Below, piece after piece: positions 9,118-18,107 of a stretch of DNA of 64,000 bases. The notes beneath the pieces are model-generated. The model saw nothing but the letters and a program-made list of their open reading frames with translations. It did not search any database and was not told the DNA's origin. Both the position numbers and the translations under genes were made by a program. Each line of letters opens with the position of its first letter. Positions within the stretch are counted from its first letter, which is position 1. The DNA is from Chiayiivirga flava (GTDB lineage: Bacteria > Pseudomonadota > Gammaproteobacteria > Xanthomonadales > Xanthomonadaceae), in contig NZ_JACHHP010000002.1 of NCBI RefSeq assembly GCF_014202825.1, positions 434,001 to 498,000 on the forward strand, in the 5' to 3' direction.

Positions 9118-10005
9118 ATGACGTTTCCCGAGTACCCGTTTTCTCCCCGCCGTTTCGCGGTGCGTCCCGGCATTTCGATGAGTTATCTCGACGAGGGCCC
9201 GCGCGATGGCGAGGTCGTCTTGATGCTGCACGGCAATCCGTCGTGGAGTTACTACTGGCGCAAGCTCGTGTCGGGATTGTCGGATCGCTACCGCTGCATC
9301 GTGCCGGACCATGTCGGCATGGGGCTGTCGGACAAGCCGGACGATGCGGCGTACGACTACACGCTGCAGTCGCGCGTGGACGATGTGGCGGCCTTGCTGG
9401 AACACCTCGGCATCCGCGGCGACGTGACCCTTGCCGTGCACGACTGGGGCGGCATGATCGGTTTCGGTTGGGCGCTGCGCGATCCGTCGCGGGTGAAGCG
9501 TCTCGTGATCACGAACACCGCCGCGTTTCCGCTGCCGAAGGAGAAGGCACTGCCGTGGCAGCTCAAGCTCGGACGCGATTCGAAGCTCGGGGCCTTGCTG
9601 ATCCGTGGCTTCAACGCGTTTTCGGGCGCAGCGTCCTATGTCGGCGTGGAGACGAAGATGCCGGCGGACGTGCGCCGCGCCTATGTGGCGCCGTACGACA
9701 CCTGGGCCAATCGCATCGCCACGTTGCGCTTCGTGCAGGACATTCCGCTGGAACCGGGCGACAAGGCCTGGGCGCTGGTCGAGGAATCCGCGCGGCGGTT
9801 GCACGAGTACGCGGATCGCCCCGCGCTGCTGCTGTGGGGTCTGCGCGATTTCGTGTTCGACCACCATTTCCTGCGCGGCTTCCAGAAGGCTCTGCCGAAC
9901 GCGGAGACGCTGTCGTTCGATGATGCCGGGCATTACGTGCTGGAGGACAAGGCGGCGGTGCTGGTGCCGAAGATCCGGGCGTTTCTGGACACCAATTCCG
10001 GCTAG
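9118..10005 (+). CDS. oleB: OleB, beta-lactone decarboxylase
   Basis: 295-residue alpha/beta hydrolase of the haloalkane-dehalogenase-like family. The aspartate nucleophile is Asp109 in V-H-D-W-G-G and the catalytic histidine is His272 in D-A-G-H-Y-V-L-E-D; the oxyanion loop is H-G-N-P-S-W-S. In olefin biosynthesis OleB splits the beta-lactone made by OleC into the cis-olefin and carbon dioxide. The link to OleA 1.1 kb upstream supports this role over a haloalkane dehalogenase. The ATG at 9118 is used; the hipBA operator array begins 2 bp after the stop. Confidence 0.88.
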   Translation: MTFPEYPFSPRRFAVRPGISMSYLDEGPRDGEVVLMLHGNPSWSYYWRKLVSGLSDRYRCIVPDHVGMGLSDKPDDAAYDYTLQSRVDDVAALLEHLGIRGDVTLAVHDWGGMIGFGWALRDPSRVKRLVITNTAAFPLPKEKALPWQLKLGRDSKLGALLIRGFNAFSGAASYVGVETKMPADVRRAYVAPYDTWANRIATLRFVQDIPLEPGDKAWALVEESARRLHEYADRPALLLWGLRDFVFDHHFLRGFQKALPNAETLSFDDAGHYVLEDKAAVLVPKIRAFLDTNSG

Positions 10006-10006
10006 G

Positions 10007-10103
10007 GCAAGCCATAACTTGCTTTCGTGCAAGGCAAGCCATTGCTTGCTATTGATAAAAGCAAGCGATACATTGCATTCGCAAGAAGCAAGCTTTCGCT
10101 TGC
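10007..10103 (+). promoter_or_regulatory. Four-operator hipBA control region
   Basis: Four 16-bp inverted repeats of the form GCAAG-N6-CTTGC start at 10007, 10034, 10061 and 10088, an exact 27-bp period. The left half GCAAGC is identical in all four; the right half is CTTGC in three and ATTGC in the third. A possible promoter, TTGCTA (10046-10051), 17 bp, TACATT (10069-10074), lies across operators 2 and 3. HipB homologues bind several operators in front of their own operon, so this is the likely autorepression site. Protein binding is inference. Confidence 0.8.
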
Positions 10104-10116
10104 GCGCGGAGGCGAC

Positions 10117-10365
10117 ATGTCGGACATTCCGTTGCAGCTTTCCAGCCAGCTTGGGCCGATCCTGAGGGCAGTGCGCAAGTCGCGTGGCCTGACGCAACAG
10201 GACCTTGCCCGGCAGCTCGGTGTCACTCGGCAGGCAATCAGTCTTCTCGAACAGCGCCCGGAAGCCGCGACGCTGGAACGGCTTATGCGCGTGTTCGCGC
10301 TCTTGCAGGTGGACGTGCTGCTCAGGCCTCGCGATGTCGATGCCGCGCCAGCGGCCGACTGGTAA
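10117..10365 (+). CDS. hipB: HipB-type antitoxin and repressor
   Basis: 82-residue helix-turn-helix protein of the XRE family. The HTH spans about residues 18-55 (G-L-T-Q-Q-D-L-A-R-Q-L-G-V-T-R-Q-A-I-S). A GGAGG sequence sits just before the ATG at 10117; an upstream in-frame ATG at 10027 would run the gene through the operators and is rejected. The protein should neutralise HipA and repress the operon through the four upstream repeats. The hipA start follows 5 bp after the stop. Confidence 0.9.
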   Translation: MSDIPLQLSSQLGPILRAVRKSRGLTQQDLARQLGVTRQAISLLEQRPEAATLERLMRVFALLQVDVLLRPRDVDAAPAADW

Positions 10366-10370
10366 TCGCC

Positions 10371-11687
10371 ATGCCCGCACTCGATCTGTGGATGAACGGC
10401 GAACACGTGGCCGAGTGGGCGCGCGACCGTCGCGGCGTCGATGTGCTGCGCTACCGTCCCGAATGGCTCGCGTCCGTACACGTGCGTGCCATCTCGCTGT
10501 CGCTGCCGTTGCTGCCGGACGGCGGCGAGCATCGCGGGGATGTCGTCGACGCCTTCTTCGAAAACCTGCTGCCGGACAGCGAACCGATCCGGCGCCGCAT
10601 GCGCCAACGCTTCCGCACCGCGACGACCGCCGCGTTCGACCTGCTCGCCGAGATCGGCCGCGACTGCACCGGCGCCATCCAGTTGATGCCGCACGGCGAG
10701 CGTCCGCCGCCGGTGCAGCACATCACGGCAGAGCCTCTGGACGACGCCGGCATCGCCGCCGTGCTGCGCGGCCTCGGCGCCGCGCCGCTGCCGGGACAGG
10801 GGGGAAGCGACGACGCGTTCCGCATTTCCATCGCAGGCGCGCAGGAAAAAACCGCCCTGTTGCGCTACCACGGCCGCTGGTGCCGGCCGCACGGCACCAC
10901 GCCCACCACCCACATCTTCAAGCTGCCGCTCGGCCTCGTCGGCAACATGCGTGCGGACATGTCGGCGTCGGTCGAGAATGAATGGCTGTGCGGCGAACTG
11001 CTGCGCGCCTTCGGCCTGCCGGTGGCGCGCGCAGAAATCGCGCGCTTCGAGGATCAGAAGGCACTGATCGTCGAACGCTTCGACCGGCAGCTGTCGCCCG
11101 ACGGACGCTGGTGGATGCGCCTGCCGCAGGAAGACCTCTGCCAGGCCCTCGGCCTGCCGCCGACACGCAAATACGAAAGCGACGGTGGCCCCGGCATGCG
11201 ACGCATCCTGGAACTGCTGCGGCAGTCGGCGCAGCCGGAGGATCGCGCCACCTTCCTGCGCACCCAGATCGCGTTCTGGCTGCTTGCCGCCACCGACGGC
11301 CACGCGAAGAACTTCAGCCTGCACCTCGAACGCGGCGGTCGCTTCCGCCTCACGCCGCTGTACGACGTGTTGTCGGTGTACCCGATCCTCGGGCGCAGCG
11401 CCGGCGCACTCGATCCGCATGACGCGAAACTCGCGATGGCCGTGGTCGGCAAGAACCGGCACTATCGCCTGCTCGACATCCGCCGTTCGCACTGGAATGC
11501 GATGGCGCGCGCCTGCGGATTTGCCGAGGGCGCCGACGCGTGGATCGACGCCCTGGTGCAGCGCGTTCCGCAAGCGCTGCACGAGGTGTCTGCGCTGCTG
11601 CCGGACGGATTTCCCGCGCGGGTGCGGGAGAGCGTGTTCGCGGGCATCGAGGCGGCGGCAAAACGCATCGCCGCGATGCCGTCCTGA
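10371..11687 (+). CDS. hipA: HipA serine/threonine-kinase toxin
   Basis: 438-residue kinase toxin, the size of E. coli HipA. The autophosphorylation serine is Ser153 in R-I-S-I-A-G-A-Q-E-K-T, the ATP-binding lysine is Lys184 in H-I-F-K-L-P, the catalytic aspartate is Asp309 in A-T-D-G-H-A-K-N, and the metal-binding Asp332 is in P-L-Y-D-V-L-S. E. coli HipA phosphorylates glutamyl-tRNA synthetase and causes persistence; the target here is unknown. All key residues are intact, so the toxin should be active. The gene ends 3 bp before the convergent amidohydrolase stop. Confidence 0.93.
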   Translation: MPALDLWMNGEHVAEWARDRRGVDVLRYRPEWLASVHVRAISLSLPLLPDGGEHRGDVVDAFFENLLPDSEPIRRRMRQRFRTATTAAFDLLAEIGRDCTGAIQLMPHGERPPPVQHITAEPLDDAGIAAVLRGLGAAPLPGQGGSDDAFRISIAGAQEKTALLRYHGRWCRPHGTTPTTHIFKLPLGLVGNMRADMSASVENEWLCGELLRAFGLPVARAEIARFEDQKALIVERFDRQLSPDGRWWMRLPQEDLCQALGLPPTRKYESDGGPGMRRILELLRQSAQPEDRATFLRTQIAFWLLAATDGHAKNFSLHLERGGRFRLTPLYDVLSVYPILGRSAGALDPHDAKLAMAVVGKNRHYRLLDIRRSHWNAMARACGFAEGADAWIDALVQRVPQALHEVSALLPDGFPARVRESVFAGIEAAAKRIAAMPS

Positions 11688-11690
11688 AGC

Positions 11691-12974
11691 CTAGTTCGCC
11701 TTCGATGCAGCCAGGTAGTCCACCGCCACGGCATGCAGCGCGCGCGTGCCGATCTTCAGCGCTTCCTCGTCGAGGAAGAATTCCGGCGAGTGGTTGCTCG
11801 GCGCGGTGACCGGGTCGGTGCCGCGTGGCGTGGCGCCGACGAAGAAGAACATCGACGGCACCTCCAGTGCGTAGTACGAAAAATCCTCGGCCCCCATCGT
11901 GAGGCCGGGATCGAGCACGTTGTCGGCGCCGACGATGCGTTCGAGCGAGGGGCGCATCTTCGCGGTGAGCGCGGGATCGTTGCGCGTGACCGGGTTGCCT
12001 TCGTCGGCGGGGATGCGGTTCTGCACCGTGGCGCCGTGCGCGGCGGCGGTGTGGTCGGCGATGCGCGTCAGGCGCGAGAACACGTCCTTGCGCATGTCTT
12101 CGTCGAAGGTGCGGATGGTGCCGACCAGTTCGACCGAGTCCGGGATGATGTTGTAGCGGATGCCGCCCTTGATCGCGCCGAAGGTGACGACCACCGGCTG
12201 CTTGGAGATGTTCATCTCGCGGCTGACGATCTGCTGCGCGCCGCCGATCAACTCCGCTGCCACGGCGATCGGATCGACACCGCCCCACGGCCGCGAGCCG
12301 TGCGTCTGGCGGCCGTTCACCACGATCTCGAAGCGATCGCTCGCTGCCATCAGCGGACCTTCGCGTACGCCGATGGTGCCGACATTCAAGGTGCTGAATA
12401 CGTGCAGGCCGAACACGGCCTCGGGTGTGAAGTCGCGGAACACGCCTTCCTCGAGCATCAACGACGCGCCACCCTGTTCGCCCTCGGGCGGGCCTTCCTC
12501 GGCCGGCTGGAACAGGAACAGCACCTCGCCGGCGAGCGCGTCTTTCTGCGCGACCAGCGCTTCGGCCACGCCCATCAGGATGGCAGTGTGCGCGTCGTGA
12601 CCGCAGGCGTGCATCACGCCGACGGTTTCGCCGCGGTACTGCGCGGTGGCTTTCGAGGCGAACGGCAGGTCGACACGTTCGGTGACCGGCAGCGCGTCCA
12701 TGTCGGCGCGCAGCGCGATGCGCGGGCCCGGCTTGCCGCCACGCAGCACGGCGGTGACGCCGGTGTGGGCGATGCCGGTCTTCGGTTCGAGTCCAAGGGA
12801 TTTCAAGTGCGCGGCGACGACGCCGGCCGTGCGCGTTTCGCGGTTGCCGAGTTCGGGATGCTGGTGCAGGTCGCGGCGCCAGTCCTGGATCTTCGTGTCG
12901 AGCGCCGCGTCGATCTCGGCGGCGGCCACCGGCATGGCGGCGGCGAGCAGGAGCAGGGCAACGGTCAGGCGCAT
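11691..12974 (-). CDS. Exported M20 family amidohydrolase
   Basis: 427-residue peptidase-M20D/amidohydrolase with a signal peptide ending A-A-A-E near residue 20. Metal-site motifs are A-D-M-D-A-L-P, H-A-C-G-H-D-A-H-T, P-A-E-E-G-P and G-A-E-D-F-S-Y-Y, typical of enzymes that hydrolyse N-acyl amino acids, hippurate or IAA-amino acid conjugates. The exact substrate cannot be told. Export to the periplasm suggests a role in peptide or amino-acid scavenging. It is convergent with hipA and stands alone, with 34 bp before the next upstream gene on the same strand. Confidence 0.87.
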   Translation of the reverse strand: MRLTVALLLLAAAMPVAAAEIDAALDTKIQDWRRDLHQHPELGNRETRTAGVVAAHLKSLGLEPKTGIAHTGVTAVLRGGKPGPRIALRADMDALPVTERVDLPFASKATAQYRGETVGVMHACGHDAHTAILMGVAEALVAQKDALAGEVLFLFQPAEEGPPEGEQGGASLMLEEGVFRDFTPEAVFGLHVFSTLNVGTIGVREGPLMAASDRFEIVVNGRQTHGSRPWGGVDPIAVAAELIGGAQQIVSREMNISKQPVVVTFGAIKGGIRYNIIPDSVELVGTIRTFDEDMRKDVFSRLTRIADHTAAAHGATVQNRIPADEGNPVTRNDPALTAKMRPSLERIVGADNVLDPGLTMGAEDFSYYALEVPSMFFFVGATPRGTDPVTAPSNHSPEFFLDEEALKIGTRALHAVAVDYLAASKAN

Positions 12975-13008
12975 GGCGATCGATCCGGCAGGTCGGGAGC
13001 CGTCGATG

Positions 13009-14340
13009 CTAATGCAGAACCACCGGGCGGCGCTGTTGCGCAAGCCACGCCGCCAGCACCGCAAGCAGCGCGGCCACGACGCTCCACGCCAGGTAACGGA
13101 ACTCCGCCGAACCCGCGATCGCCAGCAGCGGCAGCGCGTTGCCGAAGGCCGACGCCGACAGCGCGAACACGGGCGCGCGCACCGCGCGGCGCGAGGCACG
13201 CAGCGCACCCGCGATGGCGAACGATGCCAGCGCGAGATACAGCGCACCGGCGAACAGCGGCGTGGTCCACAGCCTCCGCGCGGCCCGCGCGCCGAGGTCG
13301 TCCGGCGGCAGCGGTGCCAGTCGGGGTTGGGTATCGATGTCGACAAGACGCTCGGGCACGTAGACCAGCTGGTACGGCAATGCTGCGTCGTAACCGAGCA
13401 GCAGATGCCACGCGAGCGCCGTGCGGTGCGCGAGGTAGTCGCGCGGATGCCGGCGCACCGCGTTCCACCACGCCTCGCGCAGCGCTGCGCGCTGCGCGTC
13501 GGTGTACGGCACGAACAGGCTCAGCAGCAGCTTGCCCGAGCCGAAGATCGGCGGATTGGCGTAGGGCAGATAGCCGGCGCGCAACTCGTCCACGGTCAGA
13601 TCGGGCATGACGAGACTGGCAGGCATCAGCATGCGGTCCTGTGCCACGGAGATCGCGCCGATGTCCCACAGCGCCACCACCGTCCACGCATCGCCGCGCG
13701 CCGCGCCGCTCAGGCGTGCGATGGTGGCGGGCGTGGCCACGAGCACCAGCGAGAGCAGCACCACGGCGCCGACGCGCCAGCGCACGCGGGCCGCGGCATT
13801 CGCGCCCGGCCAGCACAGCCAAACCAGCAGCGGCCACGCCGCGAATACGCCGTTGTGGCGAAACCCGCACGCCGCCACCAGCGCCAGCAGCGCGATCGCC
13901 CCGCTCCACCGGGTGCCGCCTCCCTGCCAGCGCAGCGTCGCGGCGACGGCGACGAGCAGCGCCGCCGCCATGCCGACGTCCTTCCACACATGCGCGAGCA
14001 GCAGGAACGCCGCCGGCCAGAGGCCGACCAGCGCCGTGGCGAGCCAGCGCTGCCACGGCCGCTCGAACAACGCCCACGCACAGGCGGCGAGTCCGCCCCA
14101 CCAGGCAGTGGCGAACAGCAGGAACAGCCCGCCCGAACCGGGCACCATCGCATCGGTCAGGTGCCACAGCCCGGCCATCAGCGGCGGATGCACGTCGTCG
14201 AGCCGCAGCCGGCCGGTGGCGGTGAGGTACTGCTGCAGCGAATCGGACGAGGCCCAGCCCGGCCAGAACGCCGCGCACGTCAGCGCGAGGCCCAGGGCCG
14301 CCGCCACGGCTGCGCTCCAGGCCGGGCTGCGCCGTGTCAC
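13009..14340 (-). CDS. Polytopic membrane protein, possibly glycosyltransferase-like
   Basis: 443-residue integral membrane protein with about ten hydrophobic segments spread through its length. An early acidic motif S-S-D-S-L-Q-Q-Y and a loop H-P-P-L recall GT-C glycosyltransferases and related membrane proteins, but I do not recognise a specific family. The start is a GTG at 14340 that overlaps the zapE stop by 4 bp (GTGA), indicating coupled translation with zapE. No function is assigned. Confidence 0.6.
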   Translation of the reverse strand: MTRRSPAWSAAVAAALGLALTCAAFWPGWASSDSLQQYLTATGRLRLDDVHPPLMAGLWHLTDAMVPGSGGLFLLFATAWWGGLAACAWALFERPWQRWLATALVGLWPAAFLLLAHVWKDVGMAAALLVAVAATLRWQGGGTRWSGAIALLALVAACGFRHNGVFAAWPLLVWLCWPGANAAARVRWRVGAVVLLSLVLVATPATIARLSGAARGDAWTVVALWDIGAISVAQDRMLMPASLVMPDLTVDELRAGYLPYANPPIFGSGKLLLSLFVPYTDAQRAALREAWWNAVRRHPRDYLAHRTALAWHLLLGYDAALPYQLVYVPERLVDIDTQPRLAPLPPDDLGARAARRLWTTPLFAGALYLALASFAIAGALRASRRAVRAPVFALSASAFGNALPLLAIAGSAEFRYLAWSVVAALLAVLAAWLAQQRRPVVLH

Positions 14341-15449
14341 GGCCGATGCGCCCGCGCCAGGTAGTCCTCGGACTGCATCTCGATCAGCCGGCTCTCGGTG
14401 CGGCGGAATTCGTGCACCAGCCGTCGTCCGCCGTACAGCGCCGTCGGCCCGGCCGCGGCGCTGACGATCAGGTTCACGTTGCGGTCGTAGAGTTCGTCCA
14501 CCAGCAGCACGAAGCGCTGCGCCGCATCCTCGTTCATGCGATCGAACAGCGGCACGTGCGCGAGCAGCACGGTGTGGAAATGCCGCGCGATCTCGATGTA
14601 GTCGGCGACCGAGCGCGGCCCCTCGCACAGCGCCGCGAACTCGAACCACACCGCGCCTTCGGCGTGGTCGATCACCGGGATCGCGCGCGCGTTGATCGTG
14701 AGCGTGTCGGCGGTGTGCGCGGTGTCGCAGGTCAGGCGTTCGTAGATCGACTGCAGCGCCGCGTCGGCCCCGGCGCCGAGCGGCGCGTGGTAGACCGGCG
14801 CGTGCGTCAACGCGCGCAGGCGGTAGTCCTGCGTGCTGCGCATCTCGTGCACGGTGCAGTGGCGTTCGATCAGATCGATGGCCGGCACGAAGCTCGCACG
14901 CTGCAGGCCGTCGCGATAGAGCTCGCGCGGCGGCGTGTTGGACGTGGTGAGCAGGGTCACGCCACGCGCGAAGAGCTGGTCGAGCATGCGCGCGAGCAGC
15001 ATCGCGTCGCCGATGTCGGAGACGAAGAATTCGTCCAGGCACAACACGCGGGCCTCGCGCGCATACTCGGCCGCGATGCGCGCCAGCGGATCGGCGTGTT
15101 CGCCCAGCGCGCGGATGCGCGCGTGGACCTCGCCCATGAAGCGATGGAAGTGCACGCGGCGCTTTTCCTCGAGCGCAAGATGCTCGAAAAACAGATCCAC
15201 GAGAAACGTCTTGCCGCGTCCCACGCCGCCCCACAGGTACAGTCCGCGCACCGGCGGCGGCGGCCGCAGCCGCTGCGCGAGGCGGGTCAGCGCGCCGGCC
15301 GACGCGCGTTCGAGCAGGCCGTCGTGGATGCGATCGAGTTCGGCCAGCACCGCCAGCTGCGCGGCGTCGCGTGTCCAGCGCCCGCTCGCGACGCCCGCGG
15401 CGTAGGCCTCGCCCGGGCGCATCGGCTGGGAATCGAGCGGAGGCGTCAC
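14337..15449 (-). CDS. zapE: Cell division protein ZapE (AFG1-like ATPase)
   Basis: 370-residue AAA-type ATPase. Walker A G-G-V-G-R-G-K-T is at residues 74-81 and the Walker B segment reads L-C-L-D-E-F-F-V-S-D, as in ZapE/AFG1 proteins. E. coli ZapE binds FtsZ and helps Z-ring constriction under low oxygen or heat. The downstream membrane-protein gene overlaps the stop by 4 bp, and the gene for an alpha/beta hydrolase ends 13 bp upstream of the start, so the three may form one transcript. Confidence 0.88.
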   Translation of the reverse strand: MTPPLDSQPMRPGEAYAAGVASGRWTRDAAQLAVLAELDRIHDGLLERASAGALTRLAQRLRPPPPVRGLYLWGGVGRGKTFLVDLFFEHLALEEKRRVHFHRFMGEVHARIRALGEHADPLARIAAEYAREARVLCLDEFFVSDIGDAMLLARMLDQLFARGVTLLTTSNTPPRELYRDGLQRASFVPAIDLIERHCTVHEMRSTQDYRLRALTHAPVYHAPLGAGADAALQSIYERLTCDTAHTADTLTINARAIPVIDHAEGAVWFEFAALCEGPRSVADYIEIARHFHTVLLAHVPLFDRMNEDAAQRFVLLVDELYDRNVNLIVSAAAGPTALYGGRRLVHEFRRTESRLIEMQSEDYLARAHRP

Positions 15450-15462
15450 CGCGGTGCTGCGG

Positions 15463-16137
15463 TCACGCGGCCAGCGTCGGCGGCAGGTTGCCGCGCACCC
15501 CGTTCTTGATCGCGCCGCGCAGGTCCATCAGGCGCCGGTGGAAGAAATGCCCGGTGTCGGGCATGCGCACCAGGGTGGGTTTCTCGGGCATGGCCTCGAC
15601 CCAGTCGAACACCGCCTGCGGCTCGACCACGTCGTCGTCCTCGCCCTGCACGATCAGCCACGGGCACGGCGGCGCGATGGCGGCGGAAAAATCCCAGCGC
15701 CCGACCGGCGGTGCGATCGAGATCATCTGCTTGACCGGCAGGTGGCGCGCCGCCAGCAGCGCCACGTACGAGCCGAACGAGAATCCGGCCAGCCACAGCG
15801 CATCGTTCGGCCGCACGCGTCCGACCCATTCGGCCACGGCCAGCAGGTCGAGGGTTTCGCCGCGGCCGTCGTCGTATTCGCCCTCGGAGGCGCCGGTGCC
15901 GCGGAAGTTGAACACCACCGTGCGCAGGCCCAGCTCGCGCACGCTGCGCTCGATCATCGTCACCACCTTGTTGTGCATCGTGCCGCCCTGCAGCGGATGC
16001 GGATGGCAGATGACGACCGTGCCGGCGCGGGCACAGGCGGGATCGGGCACGTCGACGGCCGCTTCCAGCGCGCCGGCGGGGCCGGCGAGCGTCAGCGCGG
16101 TGGCGGTGTCCGGGAACTGGTCCGGGGACGCGGGCAT
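15463..16137 (-). CDS. Alpha/beta hydrolase of the COG2945 type
   Basis: 224-residue cytoplasmic alpha/beta hydrolase without signal peptide. The oxyanion strand is I-C-H-P-H-P-L-Q-G-G-T, the nucleophile elbow is G-F-S-F-G-S, and a late D-T-G-H-F-F-H carries the catalytic histidine. This pattern marks a small hydrolase family of unknown substrate common in proteobacteria. A TATGAT hexamer about 30 bp upstream of the start on the coding strand may be a -10 box. It precedes zapE on the same strand. Confidence 0.78.
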   Translation of the reverse strand: MPASPDQFPDTATALTLAGPAGALEAAVDVPDPACARAGTVVICHPHPLQGGTMHNKVVTMIERSVRELGLRTVVFNFRGTGASEGEYDDGRGETLDLLAVAEWVGRVRPNDALWLAGFSFGSYVALLAARHLPVKQMISIAPPVGRWDFSAAIAPPCPWLIVQGEDDDVVEPQAVFDWVEAMPEKPTLVRMPDTGHFFHRRLMDLRGAIKNGVRGNLPPTLAA

Positions 16138-16203
16138 GCAGTGGGCTCGGAGGGCGAGAGCCGGATCATACCGGACGGTACGGACCGGCGCCGTGGGCCG
16201 GCA

Positions 16204-18021
16204 TCAGGGCGCCGGGCCCAGCACGATCAGCAGCGGATCGTGGTCCGAAGCGCGGTAGGGATCGGCGCGGTACCAGACCGGGTCGCGGCGCTTGCGGCGA
16301 TAGTCGAAGGCCTCGCTTTCGTCGGCGTTGATATGCCATTCCACGGCCGCGCGAACCTCCGGTGCGAGGCTGGCGCTGGTGAAGGCGTGGTCCAGGCGAC
16401 CGGCGTAGCCGTCGAAGACGAAGCTGTAGGGCGCCGCGGCAGCGTGCAGTTCGAAGGCGTCACGCCAGCCGAGTTCGCGCAGGCGGCGGATCGGATCTTC
16501 CTGCCCGTAGGCGTTCAGATCGCCGAGGATGACGACACGATCGGTGCCCGATCGCGTCGGATCGCCGCGCAGCCAGGCATCGAGCTCGGTCGCGGCCGCG
16601 AGCCGCACGCCGTTCCAGCAGGCCTGGTCGTCGCGCCGGTCGGCATTGGCGGCGTCCGCCTCGTCGCAGCCGCCCTTCGACTTGAAGTGATTCACCACCA
16701 CGGTGAAGGCGGCGCCGCCGTCGCGTGCGGCAAAACTCTGCGCCAGCGGCACGCGGTTGTGGTCCTCGAAGGCGCCGGCGGCGAGGGTGGCCGCGTTGCC
16801 GTGAAGCACGACGTGGTCCGGCCGGTAGATCAGCGCCACGCGGATCGCATCGGTGCCCGGACCGTTGCCGACATCGACCATGCGGTAGCCGGCGTCCGGC
16901 TGCGCCGTGTTCAGCGCCGCCACGAGTTCGGCCAGGCTGCTGCGCGTGCCGTAGCCGTCGTTTTCCAGTTCCAGCAGGGCGGCGATGTCGGGCTTGAGCG
17001 CCAGGATGGCGGCGACGGTCTTGTCGCGCTGGCGGGCGAGTTCCTCGCGGCTCGCGGCGCCGCGTTCGGTCGGGAAGCCACCGCCGCGGCCATTGCCGTT
17101 GAAATAGTTCAGTACGTTGAAGCTGGCCACGCGCAGGCCGTCCGGCAACTCGGGCATGGCCGGCCGCGGCGCCTGGTCGATGCGTTCGACCGCGTCGGTG
17201 AGCTGCAGGCGCCAGCCGCGATGCTGCTGCAGGATGCCTTCCACGCCGTGCACCACGCTGCCCACACGCAGCGGCCGCTCGACGCTCAGCGGTGCATCGA
17301 GGAACCAGAGCTTTTCGGGGTACTCGCCGTCGCGGTTGTCGTCCAGCATCAGGCGACGGCGCAGATTGTCCTCGCGCGCAAGGCGCGCTTGGTTGCCGGG
17401 CGGCACGCGTTCGGTCGGTTGCACCAGACGTCCGCCGAAACTCGCGACGAGTTCGCCGAAGCGCAGCAGGCCGTCGTTGCCGGACACCGTCAGCGGCGCG
17501 TCGATGCGCAGCCACATGCCTTCCAGCCGCTCCCAGTCCGCGGCCGACTCGGGCGGGCCGGCGAGCACGGTGGCAGCCGCCGCGCCGCGCCCGAGCACCG
17601 CCACGTCGCTGGCTTCGAGCGTGGTCTGGCTGGCGCCGTCGGGCCCGAGCTCGGCCACGCTGCCGGCCACGCGCACGCGATCGCCGCGGCGCACCTTCGG
17701 CGTGCTGTTGCGCGGCCAGCGCACCCACAGGCCGTCGGAGGTGGCCGGGTCGCCGTCGTCCTCGCCGCGCGCGTCCTGCAGGAAGAAGCCATCGAGCCCG
17801 GCGACGAAATTGCCCGTCACGATGCCCTGCAATTCCACCCGTTCGCCCAGATGCGGGCTGCTGTCGCCACGGCCCTGCACCGCGCCGATGCGCAGCGTGC
17901 GGACGGCATCGGTGCCGGCGCCGGCGCCGTCGCCGCCGGCAGCGGCGCTCCCCGCGTCCGCACTGCAGCCGACCAGTCCGAGACCGGCGGCCAGCGCCCA
18001 AGCCAGTTGCACCACTCGCAT
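16204..18021 (-). CDS. ExeM/NucH-like extracellular endonuclease, lipoprotein
   Basis: 605-residue protein with a lipobox L-V-G-C-S near residue 19, so it is probably a lipoprotein. An N-terminal OB-like region of about 270 residues precedes an endonuclease/exonuclease/phosphatase domain beginning at L-R-V-A-S-F-N-V-L-N-Y-F. Catalytic signatures include E-L-E-N-D, V-V-N-H-F-K-S-K, L-G-D-L-N-A-Y and the closing S-D-H-D-P. Homologues (ExeM, NucH) degrade extracellular DNA for nutrients or biofilm release. The cytochrome gene at 18108 lies upstream on the same strand with an 86-bp gap. Confidence 0.85.
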   Translation of the reverse strand: MRVVQLAWALAAGLGLVGCSADAGSAAAGGDGAGAGTDAVRTLRIGAVQGRGDSSPHLGERVELQGIVTGNFVAGLDGFFLQDARGEDDGDPATSDGLWVRWPRNSTPKVRRGDRVRVAGSVAELGPDGASQTTLEASDVAVLGRGAAAATVLAGPPESAADWERLEGMWLRIDAPLTVSGNDGLLRFGELVASFGGRLVQPTERVPPGNQARLAREDNLRRRLMLDDNRDGEYPEKLWFLDAPLSVERPLRVGSVVHGVEGILQQHRGWRLQLTDAVERIDQAPRPAMPELPDGLRVASFNVLNYFNGNGRGGGFPTERGAASREELARQRDKTVAAILALKPDIAALLELENDGYGTRSSLAELVAALNTAQPDAGYRMVDVGNGPGTDAIRVALIYRPDHVVLHGNAATLAAGAFEDHNRVPLAQSFAARDGGAAFTVVVNHFKSKGGCDEADAANADRRDDQACWNGVRLAAATELDAWLRGDPTRSGTDRVVILGDLNAYGQEDPIRRLRELGWRDAFELHAAAAPYSFVFDGYAGRLDHAFTSASLAPEVRAAVEWHINADESEAFDYRRKRRDPVWYRADPYRASDHDPLLIVLGPAP

Positions 18022-18107
18022 CGCACTCTCCGCAAACGGCGATGCCGCCCGCAGGCGGCATCGATGCATCGGCAGCCGTCGCGCGGCCGGAGCGGCCGCG
18101 GCGCCGA

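Noticed and set aside
10027-10116. Longer HipB starting at the ATG at 10027
   Set aside because: It would translate through the operator array. The ATG at 10117 has a GGAGG site and matches HipB length.
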